This document shows positions 36,811 through 45,476 of a stretch of DNA of 64,000 nt, piece after piece (position 1 is the stretch's first letter; every line of letters begins with the position of its first letter). The DNA is taken from assembly GCF_001281525.1 (NCBI RefSeq), contig NZ_LGCI01000010.1:21203-85202 (forward strand). Direction: 5' to 3'. The notes below the pieces were generated by a model. The model saw only the letters and a program-made list of their open reading frames with translations. It was not told the DNA's origin and made no database searches. The DNA is from Lysinibacillus macroides. Its GTDB lineage: Bacteria > Bacillota > Bacilli > Bacillales_A > Planococcaceae. The position numbers were made by a program, and so were the translations under genes.

Positions 36811-37494
36811 TTACAGTGTAGTTTTGCGTAATTTTTCAAAATTTCTTAGGAAAAATTTTTCTGCCTGCTGCTCTTTTTCAGGATCAATGCCAAGCAAAAT
36901 GACTGTACAGGGCCCGGCTGATTTGGTTATATCAAGAGAGCATTCAGGCTGCTGTTCTCTAAAAAGACGAACCAATTCTCCCTGCAGCCCCTTTGACCCG
37001 ACTGGCCATACTTGCTGCACAATTTCTGCCTGCCAGGCCTGAAAAATGGGTTGAAGCTGTGCAACATCTTCAGGCTGCGCTACTACCTCTGCGCCAACAA
37101 GCGGCAAACCATAAGTGTACCAGCTAAGCTTTTCATGGTCAAACGCTGCACGTTGTTGTGGCTCGCCAAGCATTGTAATCGCTAAGCCTGATTGTTTCGT
37201 TGGCATATTGGATTCTGTGCTCCCCGCAACGGCAGGACACGCAAGACCGATTTCCTTAAAGACCTGTTGTATCCCTGCAATATACCGCGCCCATGCGGCA
37301 TCCCCTGAAAAATTCGCCAGTAAAATTTGCGTAGGAATGGCTTGTGCGGCAAGCTGCTCTAAAAAGGTGACACGGGCTGTCATATAGGCTGTAAGCTCAT
37401 CCGATGCTGCTACACTATCTTGCGTTTTTTGCCCAATAGCTGCCGCATTATCCATCGTGGCAATCAAGTTCCCTACCTTTATCGCATTTCTCAT
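36811..37494 (-). CDS. cblS: Alpha-ribazole kinase CblS-like
   Basis: 227-residue protein of PurM/AIR-synthase-like character (KVGNLIATMDNAAAIGQ at the start, AGPCTVILLGI near the end). It overlaps the upstream transporter gene by four bases. A small PurM-like protein paired with a CblT-type ECF component is the known arrangement of alpha-ribazole salvage in Geobacillus and Listeria: CblT imports alpha-ribazole and CblS phosphorylates it, feeding CobS. That pathway context fits the genes upstream exactly. Sequence identity with CblS could not be tested here. Confidence 0.75.
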   Translation of the reverse strand: MRNAIKVGNLIATMDNAAAIGQKTQDSVAASDELTAYMTARVTFLEQLAAQAIPTQILLANFSGDAAWARYIAGIQQVFKEIGLACPAVAGSTESNMPTKQSGLAITMLGEPQQRAAFDHEKLSWYTYGLPLVGAEVVAQPEDVAQLQPIFQAWQAEIVQQVWPVGSKGLQGELVRLFREQQPECSLDITKSAGPCTVILLGIDPEKEQQAEKFFLRNFEKLRKTTL

Positions 37495-37988
37495 GATACG
37501 CTACCTTCCTTGCGTACAAAAACTTTTCTTAACACAGGCATCACGATTGCCACAATGACTAAATTGAGCGCTGTTGCTGTACAAATACTTATCAATGCGC
37601 CCCAGAAAAATGCTGGGCTAATCAGAAAATAAAAAGGCACGGGCGCAATAATGCCATTTAGCACAAAAGCAATAGGCCATTTCCAAATATGCATACCTTT
37701 TTTATGCATAACGCCAAAAACCCATACAACAATAAACATTTCAACAGCAATGATCAAATGCAGTGGTCCAAATGGAAAGCCCGCTGTGAGTGCTGTAAGA
37801 AAATGACCGAGCATTCCTGCCGTCCCTGCCAATACAGGTGGTAAAAATACGACACCTAAAAAGGCAGGTGCTGAGTCAAGTGCAGCCGTTGACACAAATG
37901 GGATTGGTACTTTAATCATCGCACCTACTGCACAAATAGCTGCTAGCATCGCTGCCAATAGCCATGTCATCAATTTTTGTCGCTTCAT
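37491..37988 (-). CDS. cblT: Alpha-ribazole ECF transporter S component CblT-like
   Basis: 165-residue integral membrane protein with five to six helices. The S-component pattern reads AMIKVPIPFVSTAALDSAPA near the N-terminus, then LPPVLAGTAGMLGHFL and FPFGPLHLIIAVEMFIV, and PVPFYFL in the C-terminal half. It would bind alpha-ribazole and use a shared ECF ATPase/T module from elsewhere in the genome. Located between the cobalamin nucleotide-loop genes and cblS, with a four-base overlap to the latter. ATG start follows GAAGAGGAGAAATGGA. Role assigned mainly from context. Confidence 0.75.
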   Translation of the reverse strand: MKRQKLMTWLLAAMLAAICAVGAMIKVPIPFVSTAALDSAPAFLGVVFLPPVLAGTAGMLGHFLTALTAGFPFGPLHLIIAVEMFIVVWVFGVMHKKGMHIWKWPIAFVLNGIIAPVPFYFLISPAFFWGALISICTATALNLVIVAIVMPVLRKVFVRKEGSVS

Positions 37989-38005
37989 TCCATTTCTCCT
38001 CTTCC

Positions 38006-38398
38006 TTACTTGATTTGCTCACCAATGCCATACCAAATGCGGACAATTTGCTCTGCCTCTGCAAATAAAGCTTGGTATAAACGTCCACAAGTATCGCGCA
38101 GTAGTCGTGCCCGCTTATCCATCGGTACAACGCCACGTCCCATATCGGTCACAATAACTGCTAAGGTACACTGCTGTGCCAATGTCTTAAGCCTTGTTAC
38201 AACCGTTTGAATTACCCTATCATCTTCCTCAAGTTGTTGCGTCAGTAGCCATGTTTCCAAATTTTTGATAACTAGTACATCACAAGTTGGCACATTCATT
38301 GGGACTTCCCCCTCTATAAGAACCACCTGTTGCGGCTGATAAAAGCGCATTACATAGTCGGTTTTGCCATTATAGGCCCCGCCAATAAAGATATGCAT
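38006..38398 (-). CDS. Short CobU-like P-loop protein
   Basis: 130-residue protein starting MHIFIGGAYNGKTDYVMRFY; GGAYNGKT is a P-loop. The rest follows the CobU pattern in shortened form: a mid-protein VIKNLETWLL and a C-terminal part resembling CobU (VTDMGRGVVPMDKRARLLRD then GRLYQAL and VRIWYGIGEQIK). A full-size CobU is encoded at 39718-40293, so this is a second, smaller paralog, perhaps a specialised cobinamide kinase or a guanylyl-transfer partner. ATG at 38398 follows GGAGGAGGGAGCAAG inside the end of the preceding gene. Confidence 0.75.
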   Translation of the reverse strand: MHIFIGGAYNGKTDYVMRFYQPQQVVLIEGEVPMNVPTCDVLVIKNLETWLLTQQLEEDDRVIQTVVTRLKTLAQQCTLAVIVTDMGRGVVPMDKRARLLRDTCGRLYQALFAEAEQIVRIWYGIGEQIK

Positions 38399-38946
38399 CT
38401 TGCTCCCTCCTCCCAAGCCTGACGGGTAAACGTTAAGGTAAATTGCTGGTCATGTGGTACATGATACGACCAAAACGGTTGTTCAGTTGGGGCAAATACC
38501 ACAAGTAAGGCACGAATCACACCACCATGGACAACGAGATAATAACTATCTTCATCTTTTGGTAAAGAACGGAAGCCCGCTACTACACGTGCTGTAAATG
38601 TCGCCAAACGCTCTCCTTGTGGCGGTGGCGTCTGATTAGGATCTTCTAGCCAGGCTCGATACTGAGGATTGGCTTGTAAATCCATATACGTCTTGCCCTC
38701 AAATGCCCCAAAATTCATCTCACGCAATCTTGCATCTGCACAATAGCTAGCATGTGGAAAATAATAAGACGCCGTTGTTTGACAGCGCAGCAAATCACTA
38801 CCATATACTTGTTGAACGGTAGCATCCATCACAGCAAGTGCTGTTGGATTAGCTAATGGTGCATCCGTCCAGCCAAGATAGCGTTTTTCTATATTGGCAG
38901 TTGTTGGCGCATGTCTGATTAAGCGCACAGTAACAATGTCCCCCAT
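38350..38946 (-). CDS. cobC: Histidine phosphatase, probable alpha-ribazole-phosphate phosphatase
   Basis: 198 residues of the histidine phosphatase superfamily. The phosphohistidine motif is RLIRHAPTTAN near the N-terminus, with the second catalytic His in VVHGGVIRALLVV. The LIRHAPT form is typical of CobC-type phosphatases of the cobalamin nucleotide loop. It overlaps the end of cobS, so the two are coupled. A second histidine phosphatase (40306-40911) lies in the same operon. Which of them is the true CobC cannot be decided from sequence alone, but the CobS neighbour favours this one. Confidence 0.8.
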   Translation of the reverse strand: MGDIVTVRLIRHAPTTANIEKRYLGWTDAPLANPTALAVMDATVQQVYGSDLLRCQTTASYYFPHASYCADARLREMNFGAFEGKTYMDLQANPQYRAWLEDPNQTPPPQGERLATFTARVVAGFRSLPKDEDSYYLVVHGGVIRALLVVFAPTEQPFWSYHVPHDQQFTLTFTRQAWEEGARCISLLAGPIMAKPTM

Positions 38947-39695
38947 AGCACAACCTCCATTCCTTCAATTGAAGCGCCCAATAAATCCCCTGATACACCG
39001 CCAAAGTTACGCAATGTAAACTGTCGAAATAGCACAAGCGCTATCCCTAAAACAATGACAAGGATCACTGGTAGCATCGAAAACTGTGTCACAGCAAGCA
39101 ACACCGCCAGCCCCAAGACAAGTGATAGCAGCATCCCAATGTTTAAGTGAGCTGCATCAATATGTGACCGAAAATAATAGGCAAGACCTTTTTCCTTAGC
39201 ACATTTTAGTGAAAGAAAATAAAAGCTCATTCCTACTCGTGTTAAGAAAGGTACAACGATAACCATCCATAAGACAAATTTTTGCTGGACAAATAGTTCA
39301 TGGAGAATAACAAATTTCCCCATTAATAAAAACAATACAGACAGTACACCAAATGCACCAACACGCGGATCATCTAAAATTTCTAGCCGTTTCTCACGAT
39401 CTCGATAAGAAAAATAAGCATCCCCCATATCAATAAAGCCATCTAAATGTAAGCCACCTGTCCATAAAGCAAATAGCCCCAGCACAATAAACGCCAGCAT
39501 TACCTCACTGCTTGTCGTCCACTGTGTCATGCTATAGAGGATTGCTGCCACGGTTGTCCCCATCAATGCCCCTATCCATGGGAGGCAGACAAACATTCCT
39601 GTAATCGTTGTTCTTGTTAATGGCAGTTCTTTATGTACAGGCAACACCGTAAAAAATTGAAATGCTAGCAGTAGGCTATGCCAAATAGTTTTCAT
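38919..39695 (-). CDS. cobS: Adenosylcobinamide-GDP ribazoletransferase (cobalamin synthase)
   Basis: 258-residue membrane enzyme that joins adenosylcobinamide-GDP with alpha-ribazole (or its phosphate) in the last step of cobalamin assembly. Hallmarks are LLAFQFFTVLPVHKELPLT at the start, LWTGGLHLDGFIDMGDAYFS with the acidic metal-binding residues, and FGVLSVLFLLMGKF. Start ATG at 39695 follows AAGGCAGGACA; the open frame to 39770 runs back over cobU. Overlaps the next phosphatase gene. Confidence 0.93.
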   Translation of the reverse strand: MKTIWHSLLLAFQFFTVLPVHKELPLTRTTITGMFVCLPWIGALMGTTVAAILYSMTQWTTSSEVMLAFIVLGLFALWTGGLHLDGFIDMGDAYFSYRDREKRLEILDDPRVGAFGVLSVLFLLMGKFVILHELFVQQKFVLWMVIVVPFLTRVGMSFYFLSLKCAKEKGLAYYFRSHIDAAHLNIGMLLSLVLGLAVLLAVTQFSMLPVILVIVLGIALVLFRQFTLRNFGGVSGDLLGASIEGMEVVLWGTLLLCA

Positions 39696-39717
39696 TGTCC
39701 TGCCTTCTTTCTCTCTA

Positions 39718-40293
39718 TTATTTCCACTTTTTAACGATACCGTAATGGATTTCATAGGCTTCTCGAGCAATAGCTACAAACCATTGGTGAAATTGACCTA
39801 ATGTCTGTCGATAAAGCTCCACCTCATAGCTTGCATAGGAGGGCTCATCAAACAGCTCATTGGACACCACCAGCAAGGTAACACCCCTTTTCAACAGTGC
39901 CTCAATAGCCTGCTTCACACGCGTAAGTTTATGATCTACACAACCAGGCTGTGCAAGACATGGTGTGCCACTCTCAAAACCTTCGTAAAAAGCATTTGTC
40001 AGCCACGTTGTGACACAATCCCATAGCACAATATCATCAGCTTGATAGATTGCGAGCGCATCAGCTATTGCATAGGGAGCTTCCATCGTTTGCCATTCGA
40101 TGGGCTGTGCCTGTCGATCTGCCTGATGACGTAAAATCCGTTGCTGCATTTCCTCATCCAAGGCAATACCAGAGGCAAGATAAATTAAGCGGTTCGCTGT
40201 AGAGGACTGTGCTTGATAATAATGCATCGCCATTTGTTCAGCGAAATGGGATTTTCCACTACGCACACCCCCTGTTATAAAAATCAGTGGCAT
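39718..40293 (-). CDS. cobU: Adenosylcobinamide kinase/guanylyltransferase
   Basis: 191 residues. CobU phosphorylates and then guanylylates adenosylcobinamide. The P-loop ITGGVRSGKSHFAEQ is at the N-terminus, and DIVLWDCVTTWLTNAF, VVSNELFDEPSYAS and LGQFHQWFVAIAREAYEI follow in the usual order. Length is normal. ATG start follows AGGAGGTGTCATAG. It lies between a phosphatase gene and cobS with short gaps, in one operon. Confidence 0.92.
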   Translation of the reverse strand: MPLIFITGGVRSGKSHFAEQMAMHYYQAQSSTANRLIYLASGIALDEEMQQRILRHQADRQAQPIEWQTMEAPYAIADALAIYQADDIVLWDCVTTWLTNAFYEGFESGTPCLAQPGCVDHKLTRVKQAIEALLKRGVTLLVVSNELFDEPSYASYEVELYRQTLGQFHQWFVAIAREAYEIHYGIVKKWK

Positions 40294-40305
40294 CTATGAC
40301 ACCTC

Positions 40306-40911
40306 CTATTGTAAATGATCGATTTTGCCAATTTCTTTAACAAGCCATTGTTGGTCTTTATAGTCAATAATCGTTACACTTGTTCCATGTAAGGAGGCTG
40401 TCCATAGCTCGCTAATATTGCGTTGTAAAATCGCATTTAGCATACAGTTAATGGTAACAGCATGTGACACAACTAGTATATATTCTTTCTGGTGCTGCTC
40501 GGCGATTTTTTTCAGCGTAAACATGGCTCTTTCTGTGACAGCTCCAAAGCTTTCGGTATGTACCGCTATATATTGCGCCGGATAATGCGTATATAGCTCA
40601 TAATCCAGTCCGTCTGTCGCAATAATATCTTCAATCTTCTGGCCTTGCCAATTTCCTAAATAGATTTCTCGTAAATCAGCCTCATAATAGATAGGTAGCT
40701 GTCGCTTAGCCGTTAAAATTTCCATGGTTGCCTGTGCTCGGCCGCTTGAGCTACTATAAGCAGCCGCAAAGGGAATGGCCTGTAATTGCTGCTGAAGCTT
40801 TTGAGCAGCCTCTCTACCATTAGCCGTTAATGGAGAGTCTAACCAGCCCTGTAATCGCTGCTCTTGATTCCACACGGTTTCTCCATGCCTTACTACATAA
40901 AAAGTTGTCAC
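40306..40911 (-). CDS. Histidine phosphatase family protein, second in the operon
   Basis: 201 residues with the FYVVRHGETVWNQEQRLQGW phosphohistidine motif and the second His in VVSHAVTINCMLNA. This is the general phosphoglycerate-mutase-like/CobC-like pattern. It overlaps the cobD gene by four bases. Acting in the same pathway is likely from position, either as alpha-ribazole phosphatase or on a precursor phosphate. Confidence 0.85.
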   Translation of the reverse strand: MTTFYVVRHGETVWNQEQRLQGWLDSPLTANGREAAQKLQQQLQAIPFAAAYSSSSGRAQATMEILTAKRQLPIYYEADLREIYLGNWQGQKIEDIIATDGLDYELYTHYPAQYIAVHTESFGAVTERAMFTLKKIAEQHQKEYILVVSHAVTINCMLNAILQRNISELWTASLHGTSVTIIDYKDQQWLVKEIGKIDHLQ

Positions 40912-41996
40912 GTTGCTCTCTCCTCATTAAACCATCCTTGCAAGCAATGATATAAGTAAGTCATCGCTGTTCCATCTTTGATGCCAATGCGGAACCATTG
41001 CCCCTGTAAGCCTTGAAAGTTTTTGGTATGGCGCATCACAACGCCCTTTGCTAAACAATATGTAAAAAAGCGATCCACCTGCTGGTCACGAGGTAAAGAG
41101 AAACAAACATAATTGGTCACGCTATTTGTTACTTGACAGCCATTTTCCTGTAAATAGCGCTTTAGTTGCTCCCGTTGTGTGGTAACATAGGCAATCGCCT
41201 GCTGACAATAGTGCTGCTCATCCAAGCAGCCTGCTCCAATGACTAGTGCAAAGGCATTTATATTCCAATGTGGTAGCACCTCTCGCAATGTCGCTACAAT
41301 TTGCGGATGGGCGATTAAATAGCCAAGCCGTAAGCCTGGAATCGCATACATTTTTGTCATGGAACGTACCACGATGACATGCGGATTTTTGATACTAGCA
41401 TGAATCATGGAAGATGCCTCGTCCACCCAATCCATAAAAGCCTCATCCAGCACAAGCTCACAGCCAACTGCGGCTCCATGCGCTATTAATGCCTCTATAT
41501 CCTCTTTTTTAGGCAATACTCCTGTTGGATTATTAGGCGTACAAAGATAAAGCGCATCCGCCTGCACCATTGCCTGCTTAAGCTGTTCCATTGGCAATGT
41601 ATACGCCATAAAATCTGTGACAATCACTGACATAATCGTTGCCCCGACAGTACGTAGTGTACGCTCATATTCGGAGAAGGTTGGATGCACAATAATGACA
41701 CGCTTCTGTGCATAACGTCTTGCCAGCGCATTAAATAGCTCTGCTGCGCCATTTCCTAGGACAATTCTATCCTTTGCCACTTGATGAAAGGCTGCTACCT
41801 TTGTTAGAAAAGGCTCGCCATGTGGATCTGGATAACGTTGAAGCAATGGATAAAATGTTTGCCAGCATGCCTCCACAAAGGCTGGTGGTCCTGCGGCATT
41901 GACATTTTCACTAAAATCATAGACCTTCGTTGGCATCTGCAAGCCTAATTGCTGATAAACATGCTGCGGATTTGCGCCATGATTAGGTAATAACAT
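40908..41996 (-). CDS. cobD: Threonine-phosphate decarboxylase
   Basis: 362-residue class I/II PLP aminotransferase-fold enzyme. It makes (R)-1-amino-2-propanol phosphate, the linker of the nucleotide loop. Motifs: VYDFSENVNAAGPP at the N-terminus, LGNGAAELFNALARRY, CTPNNPTGVLP, LVLDEAFMDW, and the PLP lysine in VVRSMTKMYAIPGLRLGY. Overlaps cbiB by 14 bp and the following phosphatase by four. Distinguished from histidinol-phosphate aminotransferase mainly by context and by the MTKMYAIPGLRLGY block. Confidence 0.9.
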   Translation of the reverse strand: MLLPNHGANPQHVYQQLGLQMPTKVYDFSENVNAAGPPAFVEACWQTFYPLLQRYPDPHGEPFLTKVAAFHQVAKDRIVLGNGAAELFNALARRYAQKRVIIVHPTFSEYERTLRTVGATIMSVIVTDFMAYTLPMEQLKQAMVQADALYLCTPNNPTGVLPKKEDIEALIAHGAAVGCELVLDEAFMDWVDEASSMIHASIKNPHVIVVRSMTKMYAIPGLRLGYLIAHPQIVATLREVLPHWNINAFALVIGAGCLDEQHYCQQAIAYVTTQREQLKRYLQENGCQVTNSVTNYVCFSLPRDQQVDRFFTYCLAKGVVMRHTKNFQGLQGQWFRIGIKDGTAMTYLYHCLQGWFNEERAT

Positions 41997-42939
41997 AGAT
42001 CAACACCTCCACTGTCACCATGACAAGCGTAAAGAGCAATGTAGCCATACGCATGTGCGTAATGGATGCTACAATATGCTCCTTCGTTAATGGCACTAGC
42101 TTTTCTCCCATTAATGCACGGTGAGAAATAGCCCCTTGATAGCTATTTTTGCCTCCAAGCTGCACCCCAAGCTGTACAGCCGTTGCTGCCTCTAAATAGC
42201 CACTATTAGGACTTGGATGCTTCCTGGCATCCTGCACCCAACGCTTTAAGCGCTTGCCAAGCGACCAGTTTGTTTCATTTTTTGTACCTAGCACCATTAG
42301 TAAGCCTGTTAGACGACTTGGAATAAAGTTTAACACATCATCCAGCTTCGCCGAGAACATGCCAAAGTCCTGATATTTTTCATTTTTATAGCCAACCATG
42401 GAATCTAATGTATTGACAGCCTTATAGCCCCATAAGCCAATCGCGCCAAAGAGTAACGCATAAAAAAGCGGAGCCGTTACACCATCGCTTGTATTTTCAG
42501 AAACGGTTTCCACCACGCCACGGACAATTTCATCCTCGCCAAGCTGATCGGTATCACGTCCTACAATCCATGATAGCTTCACACGTGCTTCAGCAAAATC
42601 TCCCTGTACAAGCGGTTCATATACCGCCAGCGCCGCTTCCTTTAAGCTACGCTGTGCCAAGCCAATACCAATGAGCAGCCCTTCTACTACAATGCCAAAG
42701 AGCAAGCTTACCTGATAGCTCAGCAGCACAATCAGTGTAACCACAAACATCGTTGTACCAACAACAGCTAGTGCCATCACCATGCCACGCAGCTTACGCC
42801 ATTTCCCCTTATTCCATAAAGCGGTTTGTGCTTGAATGAGCTTACCAATCCAGCGCACGGGATGCGGCAGCTTTGGCGGGTCTCCCACCACTAAATCAAA
42901 TAACAGTCCTATTAGACAGGCAATGATCAGTGTCAACAT
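41983..42939 (-). CDS. cbiB: Adenosylcobinamide-phosphate synthase
   Basis: 318-residue membrane protein that attaches aminopropanol (phosphate) to adenosylcobyric acid. Family signatures: FDLVVGDPPKLPHPVRWIGK at the start, VETVSENTSDGVTAPLFYAL, VNTLDSMVGYKNEKYQDFG, and DARKHPSPNSGYLEAATA. Four to five helices. Overlaps cbiZ by seven bases. With cbiZ it rebuilds cobinamide from cobyric acid after side-chain removal. Confidence 0.93.
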   Translation of the reverse strand: MLTLIIACLIGLLFDLVVGDPPKLPHPVRWIGKLIQAQTALWNKGKWRKLRGMVMALAVVGTTMFVVTLIVLLSYQVSLLFGIVVEGLLIGIGLAQRSLKEAALAVYEPLVQGDFAEARVKLSWIVGRDTDQLGEDEIVRGVVETVSENTSDGVTAPLFYALLFGAIGLWGYKAVNTLDSMVGYKNEKYQDFGMFSAKLDDVLNFIPSRLTGLLMVLGTKNETNWSLGKRLKRWVQDARKHPSPNSGYLEAATAVQLGVQLGGKNSYQGAISHRALMGEKLVPLTKEHIVASITHMRMATLLFTLVMVTVEVLIYVIT

Positions 42940-43619
42940 TGTGCCTTCTCCTCTTTATCCTTTTTATAGTTGCCAATCGCCTCACGCATCGTTGTATAGA
43001 CACCATAACCAATCACCTTGCCCAGCGTCGTAATGGGTCCTGCATATTGATGGTAGTCGCCCTCTTCGGTAGAGGCAATTAGTAAACTATCTGTAGAGGT
43101 ACCTGTAGCCTGTGTACCCGTTGTGGGGTCTGTCACCTCTTCATCCATCAGGGCTTTCACCTTCGCCTCTGTTGTGGAAATCATCGCCTGAAATAATGCT
43201 TCATCAGACAGCTTACCATTAATGAGCACCCATGTATTAATGGTGCCTGCATGATACTGCTCCGTACGATGAAAAGCATGTGTAATATCAACAGCATTTC
43301 CTAGCCCTGCTGTAATCATAATAACAATATGGATACCTTCATATGTAAATTCCCGAACAGTTGCAAACTTGGCTTGGACAGCCGTCATCATTGCCACTGT
43401 ATTGTCGATAGGAAAGCCCTGTGCCTGCAAAAATTGCTGGTATTCACGGTGGGGCTGTCTTTCATCATATGTAATCGGCACTGTGCGGTTCATCAAATGT
43501 GTATAATAGCCAAAGCCAGGATTATGCATCGCCGAGGATACAACCTTTAATGGCGAAGCGGCTCGTAGGGCAATATAGTTGTCAACAACTTCAATATGCT
43601 CCTTACTAAGTATGGGCAT
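42933..43619 (-). CDS. cbiZ: Adenosylcobinamide amidohydrolase
   Basis: 228 residues. CbiZ cleaves the aminopropanol side chain of adenosylcobinamide, returning it to adenosylcobyric acid so that CbiB can rebuild it. Features include the start of the domain AASPLKVVSSAMHNPGFGYY, NTVAMMTAVQAKFATVRE, IVIMITAGLGNAVDI, and TINTWVLINGKLSDEALFQA. It is the first gene of the ten-gene operon. Start ATG follows AAAAGGAGATGAGAAG. I see no riboswitch directly upstream of it. Confidence 0.88.
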   Translation of the reverse strand: MPILSKEHIEVVDNYIALRAASPLKVVSSAMHNPGFGYYTHLMNRTVPITYDERQPHREYQQFLQAQGFPIDNTVAMMTAVQAKFATVREFTYEGIHIVIMITAGLGNAVDITHAFHRTEQYHAGTINTWVLINGKLSDEALFQAMISTTEAKVKALMDEEVTDPTTGTQATGTSTDSLLIASTEEGDYHQYAGPITTLGKVIGYGVYTTMREAIGNYKKDKEEKAQC

Positions 43620-43654
43620 CTTCTCATCTCCTTTTTATTCGTCTGGAATGGCAC

Positions 43655-43692
43655 ATAAAAAAACAAATTCTTGCAAGAAGAATTTGTACTGT
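43655..43692 (-). terminator. Terminator between the small membrane gene and cbiZ
   Basis: ACAAATTCTT/AAGAATTTGT-type hairpin followed on the minus strand by TTTTTTTATG. It ends the 43740-43922 gene and separates it from the cob operon. Confidence 0.85.
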
Positions 43693-43739
43693 TGATGCTC
43701 TAACATTATACTTAAATTATTTATGCTTGCCCAGCACTG

Positions 43740-43922
43740 TTATTGTTTTTGTTTAAGATGCTTAAAGCGAATGACAGAACCAATAATAATAAAGATCCAT
43801 CCAATGACTATGTAGACAATTTTCATCGTGTTTGTTGATGACGGTAAAATATCCATAATCGTTAAACAGACAATAACGATCCCAATAACCGAAAATAACA
43901 TACCGATTGATAAATTTTTCAT
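43740..43922 (-). CDS. Small two-helix membrane protein
   Basis: 60 residues with two predicted helices (IGMLFSVIGIVIVCLTIMDI and MKIVYIVIGWIFIIIGSVIR) and a basic C-terminus (RFKHLKQKQ). ATG at 43922 follows GGGAGGAGCTTGC; five extra codons are open upstream. No family recognised. It stands alone between the aspartokinase and cob operons. Confidence 0.7.
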   Translation of the reverse strand: MKNLSIGMLFSVIGIVIVCLTIMDILPSSTNTMKIVYIVIGWIFIIIGSVIRFKHLKQKQ

Positions 43923-43974
43923 GCAAGCTCCTCCCAACTATGTACGCCCTCGATTTTACCGTATTCTCCGCAAA

Positions 43975-44014
43975 AAGAAAACACCAATCCAAGCAAAGAA
44001 CACCTGGATTAGTG
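43975..44014 (-). terminator. Terminator of the aspartokinase gene
   Basis: ACAC-AATCCA/TGGATT-GTGT hairpin just after the minus-strand aspartokinase stop, followed by TTTTCTTTTT on the minus strand. Confidence 0.8.
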
Positions 44015-44025
44015 TGGATGTTGTA

Positions 44026-45384
44026 TTAAGCTTTCGCATGTGCAAAAAACTCTTCATATAGCGCTTGTAAAATGCGGTTTTCATATTCCTGAAGGACACC
44101 GAAAACAAGACTTACTTCAGACGAACCTTGATTGATCATTTCAATGTTTGCACCTGTTTTTGAAATCGCTGTAGCAGCGCGGGCAGCTAATCCTGTATTA
44201 TGACGCATTCCTTCCCCAACAATCACAATCATGGAAAAGCCATGACGCATCTCTACGTGCTCTGCATGTAACTCTTCTTTCACACGGCTAATAATGCGTG
44301 CTTCACTTTCTGGTGTTAGCTGATTTGAACGCATAATAACGGAAATATCATCTAAACCAGATGGTGTGTGCTCATAGGAAATATGCTCATCCTCTAAAAC
44401 TTGTAGTAGCTTCCGTCCGAAGCCTACTTCACGGTTCATTAAATATTTAGAGACATATAGAGTTGAAAAGCCACTGTCTGCCGAGATACCTGTAACGGGA
44501 CGACCTGTTGCAGGGCGGCTTGGTACAATACGTGTACCTGGGGCTGAAGGGTTATTTGTATTTTTGATGTTCACTGGCACCCCAATCTTATAAACAGGCA
44601 TTAACGCTTCATCATGGAATACGGAAAAGCCTGCATAGGATAATTCACGCATTTCGCGATACGTAATTTCTTTAATTTCCACTGGATCATTGACAACCTT
44701 CGGATTTGCAGAGAACACACAATCTACATCCGTAAAGTTTTCATAGAGCTCCGCTTCAACGGCTGCGGCTAAAATAGAGCCTGTAATATCAGAGCCACCG
44801 CGGTCAAATGTTCGCAATACGCCCGCTTTAGTGTAACCGAAGAAACCTGGGAACACAATAATTTCTTTTGTCTCTTTTAATGGGGCTAAATTTGTATAAG
44901 CCTCTGGTAAAGCAAATGTACGTTCTGGTAAATCATTGACCACCAAACCTTCCTTCGGACTTACATAGCGAGCAGGCATACCGATTGCATTAAAATAAGC
45001 GGCAATCAGCTTTGCGTTATTATCTTCACCTGCTGCTTTAATGTTATCGACAAATAAATCAATATTCGTTTTATCGCCTTGCACACGTTCACGTAAATCT
45101 TCAGCAATAATATCACAAATGGCATGGTCTAATGCTAAACCGTCTGCAATCGCCTGATAGCGAGCAACAACCAGCTGTAATTTTTCCTCGATATTCTCCT
45201 GCTGTAGCGCTGCATTTGCTAGTTGTATTAATAGGTCCGTTACTTTTATATCGTCACCAGAGCGTTTCCCTGGCGCTGAAACAGCAACGATTTTACGTGC
45301 TGGATTAGATTGCACAATATTTGCTACTTTTTGAATTTGCTCTGCGCTTGCTACAGATGTTCCACCAAATTTACATACGATCAT
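44026..45384 (-). CDS. Aspartokinase (YclM/ThrD-like)
   Basis: 452-residue enzyme phosphorylating aspartate, the first step to lysine, threonine, methionine and diaminopimelate. The N-terminal KFGGTSVASAEQI substrate motif, VSAPGKRSGDDIKVTDLL, FDRGGSDITGSILAAA and two C-terminal ACT domains (about residues 310-450) are visible. Length matches monofunctional aspartokinase III-type enzymes such as B. subtilis YclM. ATG at 45384 (MIVCKFGG) is preferred to the open codons three residues upstream. A promoter with an overlapping palindrome lies about 60 bp upstream. Confidence 0.92.
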   Translation of the reverse strand: MIVCKFGGTSVASAEQIQKVANIVQSNPARKIVAVSAPGKRSGDDIKVTDLLIQLANAALQQENIEEKLQLVVARYQAIADGLALDHAICDIIAEDLRERVQGDKTNIDLFVDNIKAAGEDNNAKLIAAYFNAIGMPARYVSPKEGLVVNDLPERTFALPEAYTNLAPLKETKEIIVFPGFFGYTKAGVLRTFDRGGSDITGSILAAAVEAELYENFTDVDCVFSANPKVVNDPVEIKEITYREMRELSYAGFSVFHDEALMPVYKIGVPVNIKNTNNPSAPGTRIVPSRPATGRPVTGISADSGFSTLYVSKYLMNREVGFGRKLLQVLEDEHISYEHTPSGLDDISVIMRSNQLTPESEARIISRVKEELHAEHVEMRHGFSMIVIVGEGMRHNTGLAARAATAISKTGANIEMINQGSSEVSLVFGVLQEYENRILQALYEEFFAHAKA

Positions 45385-45440
45385 ATCTATCAAATCCTAA
45401 CTTTTTCAAATTAATTGTATTCCTATAAAAAACATTTGAC

Positions 45441-45476
45441 TGTACACAGTGTACAAATTATCATTTCCCACGTCAA
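45441..45476 (-). promoter_or_regulatory. Aspartokinase promoter with overlapping palindromic operator
   Basis: On the minus strand TTGACG (45471-45476) and TACACT (45448-45453) are separated by exactly 17 bp. The perfect 15-bp palindrome TGTACACAGTGTACA (45441-45455) covers the -10 box, a layout typical of a repressor site. Lysine- or threonine-responsive control is plausible, but no T-box or L-box is seen in the short leader. The remaining 45477-45750 has no gene that I can support. Confidence 0.55.

Noticed and set aside
36526-36839. Short open frames across the riboswitch on both strands
   Set aside because: The sequence is fully explained by the cobalamin aptamer; the frames have no coding features.
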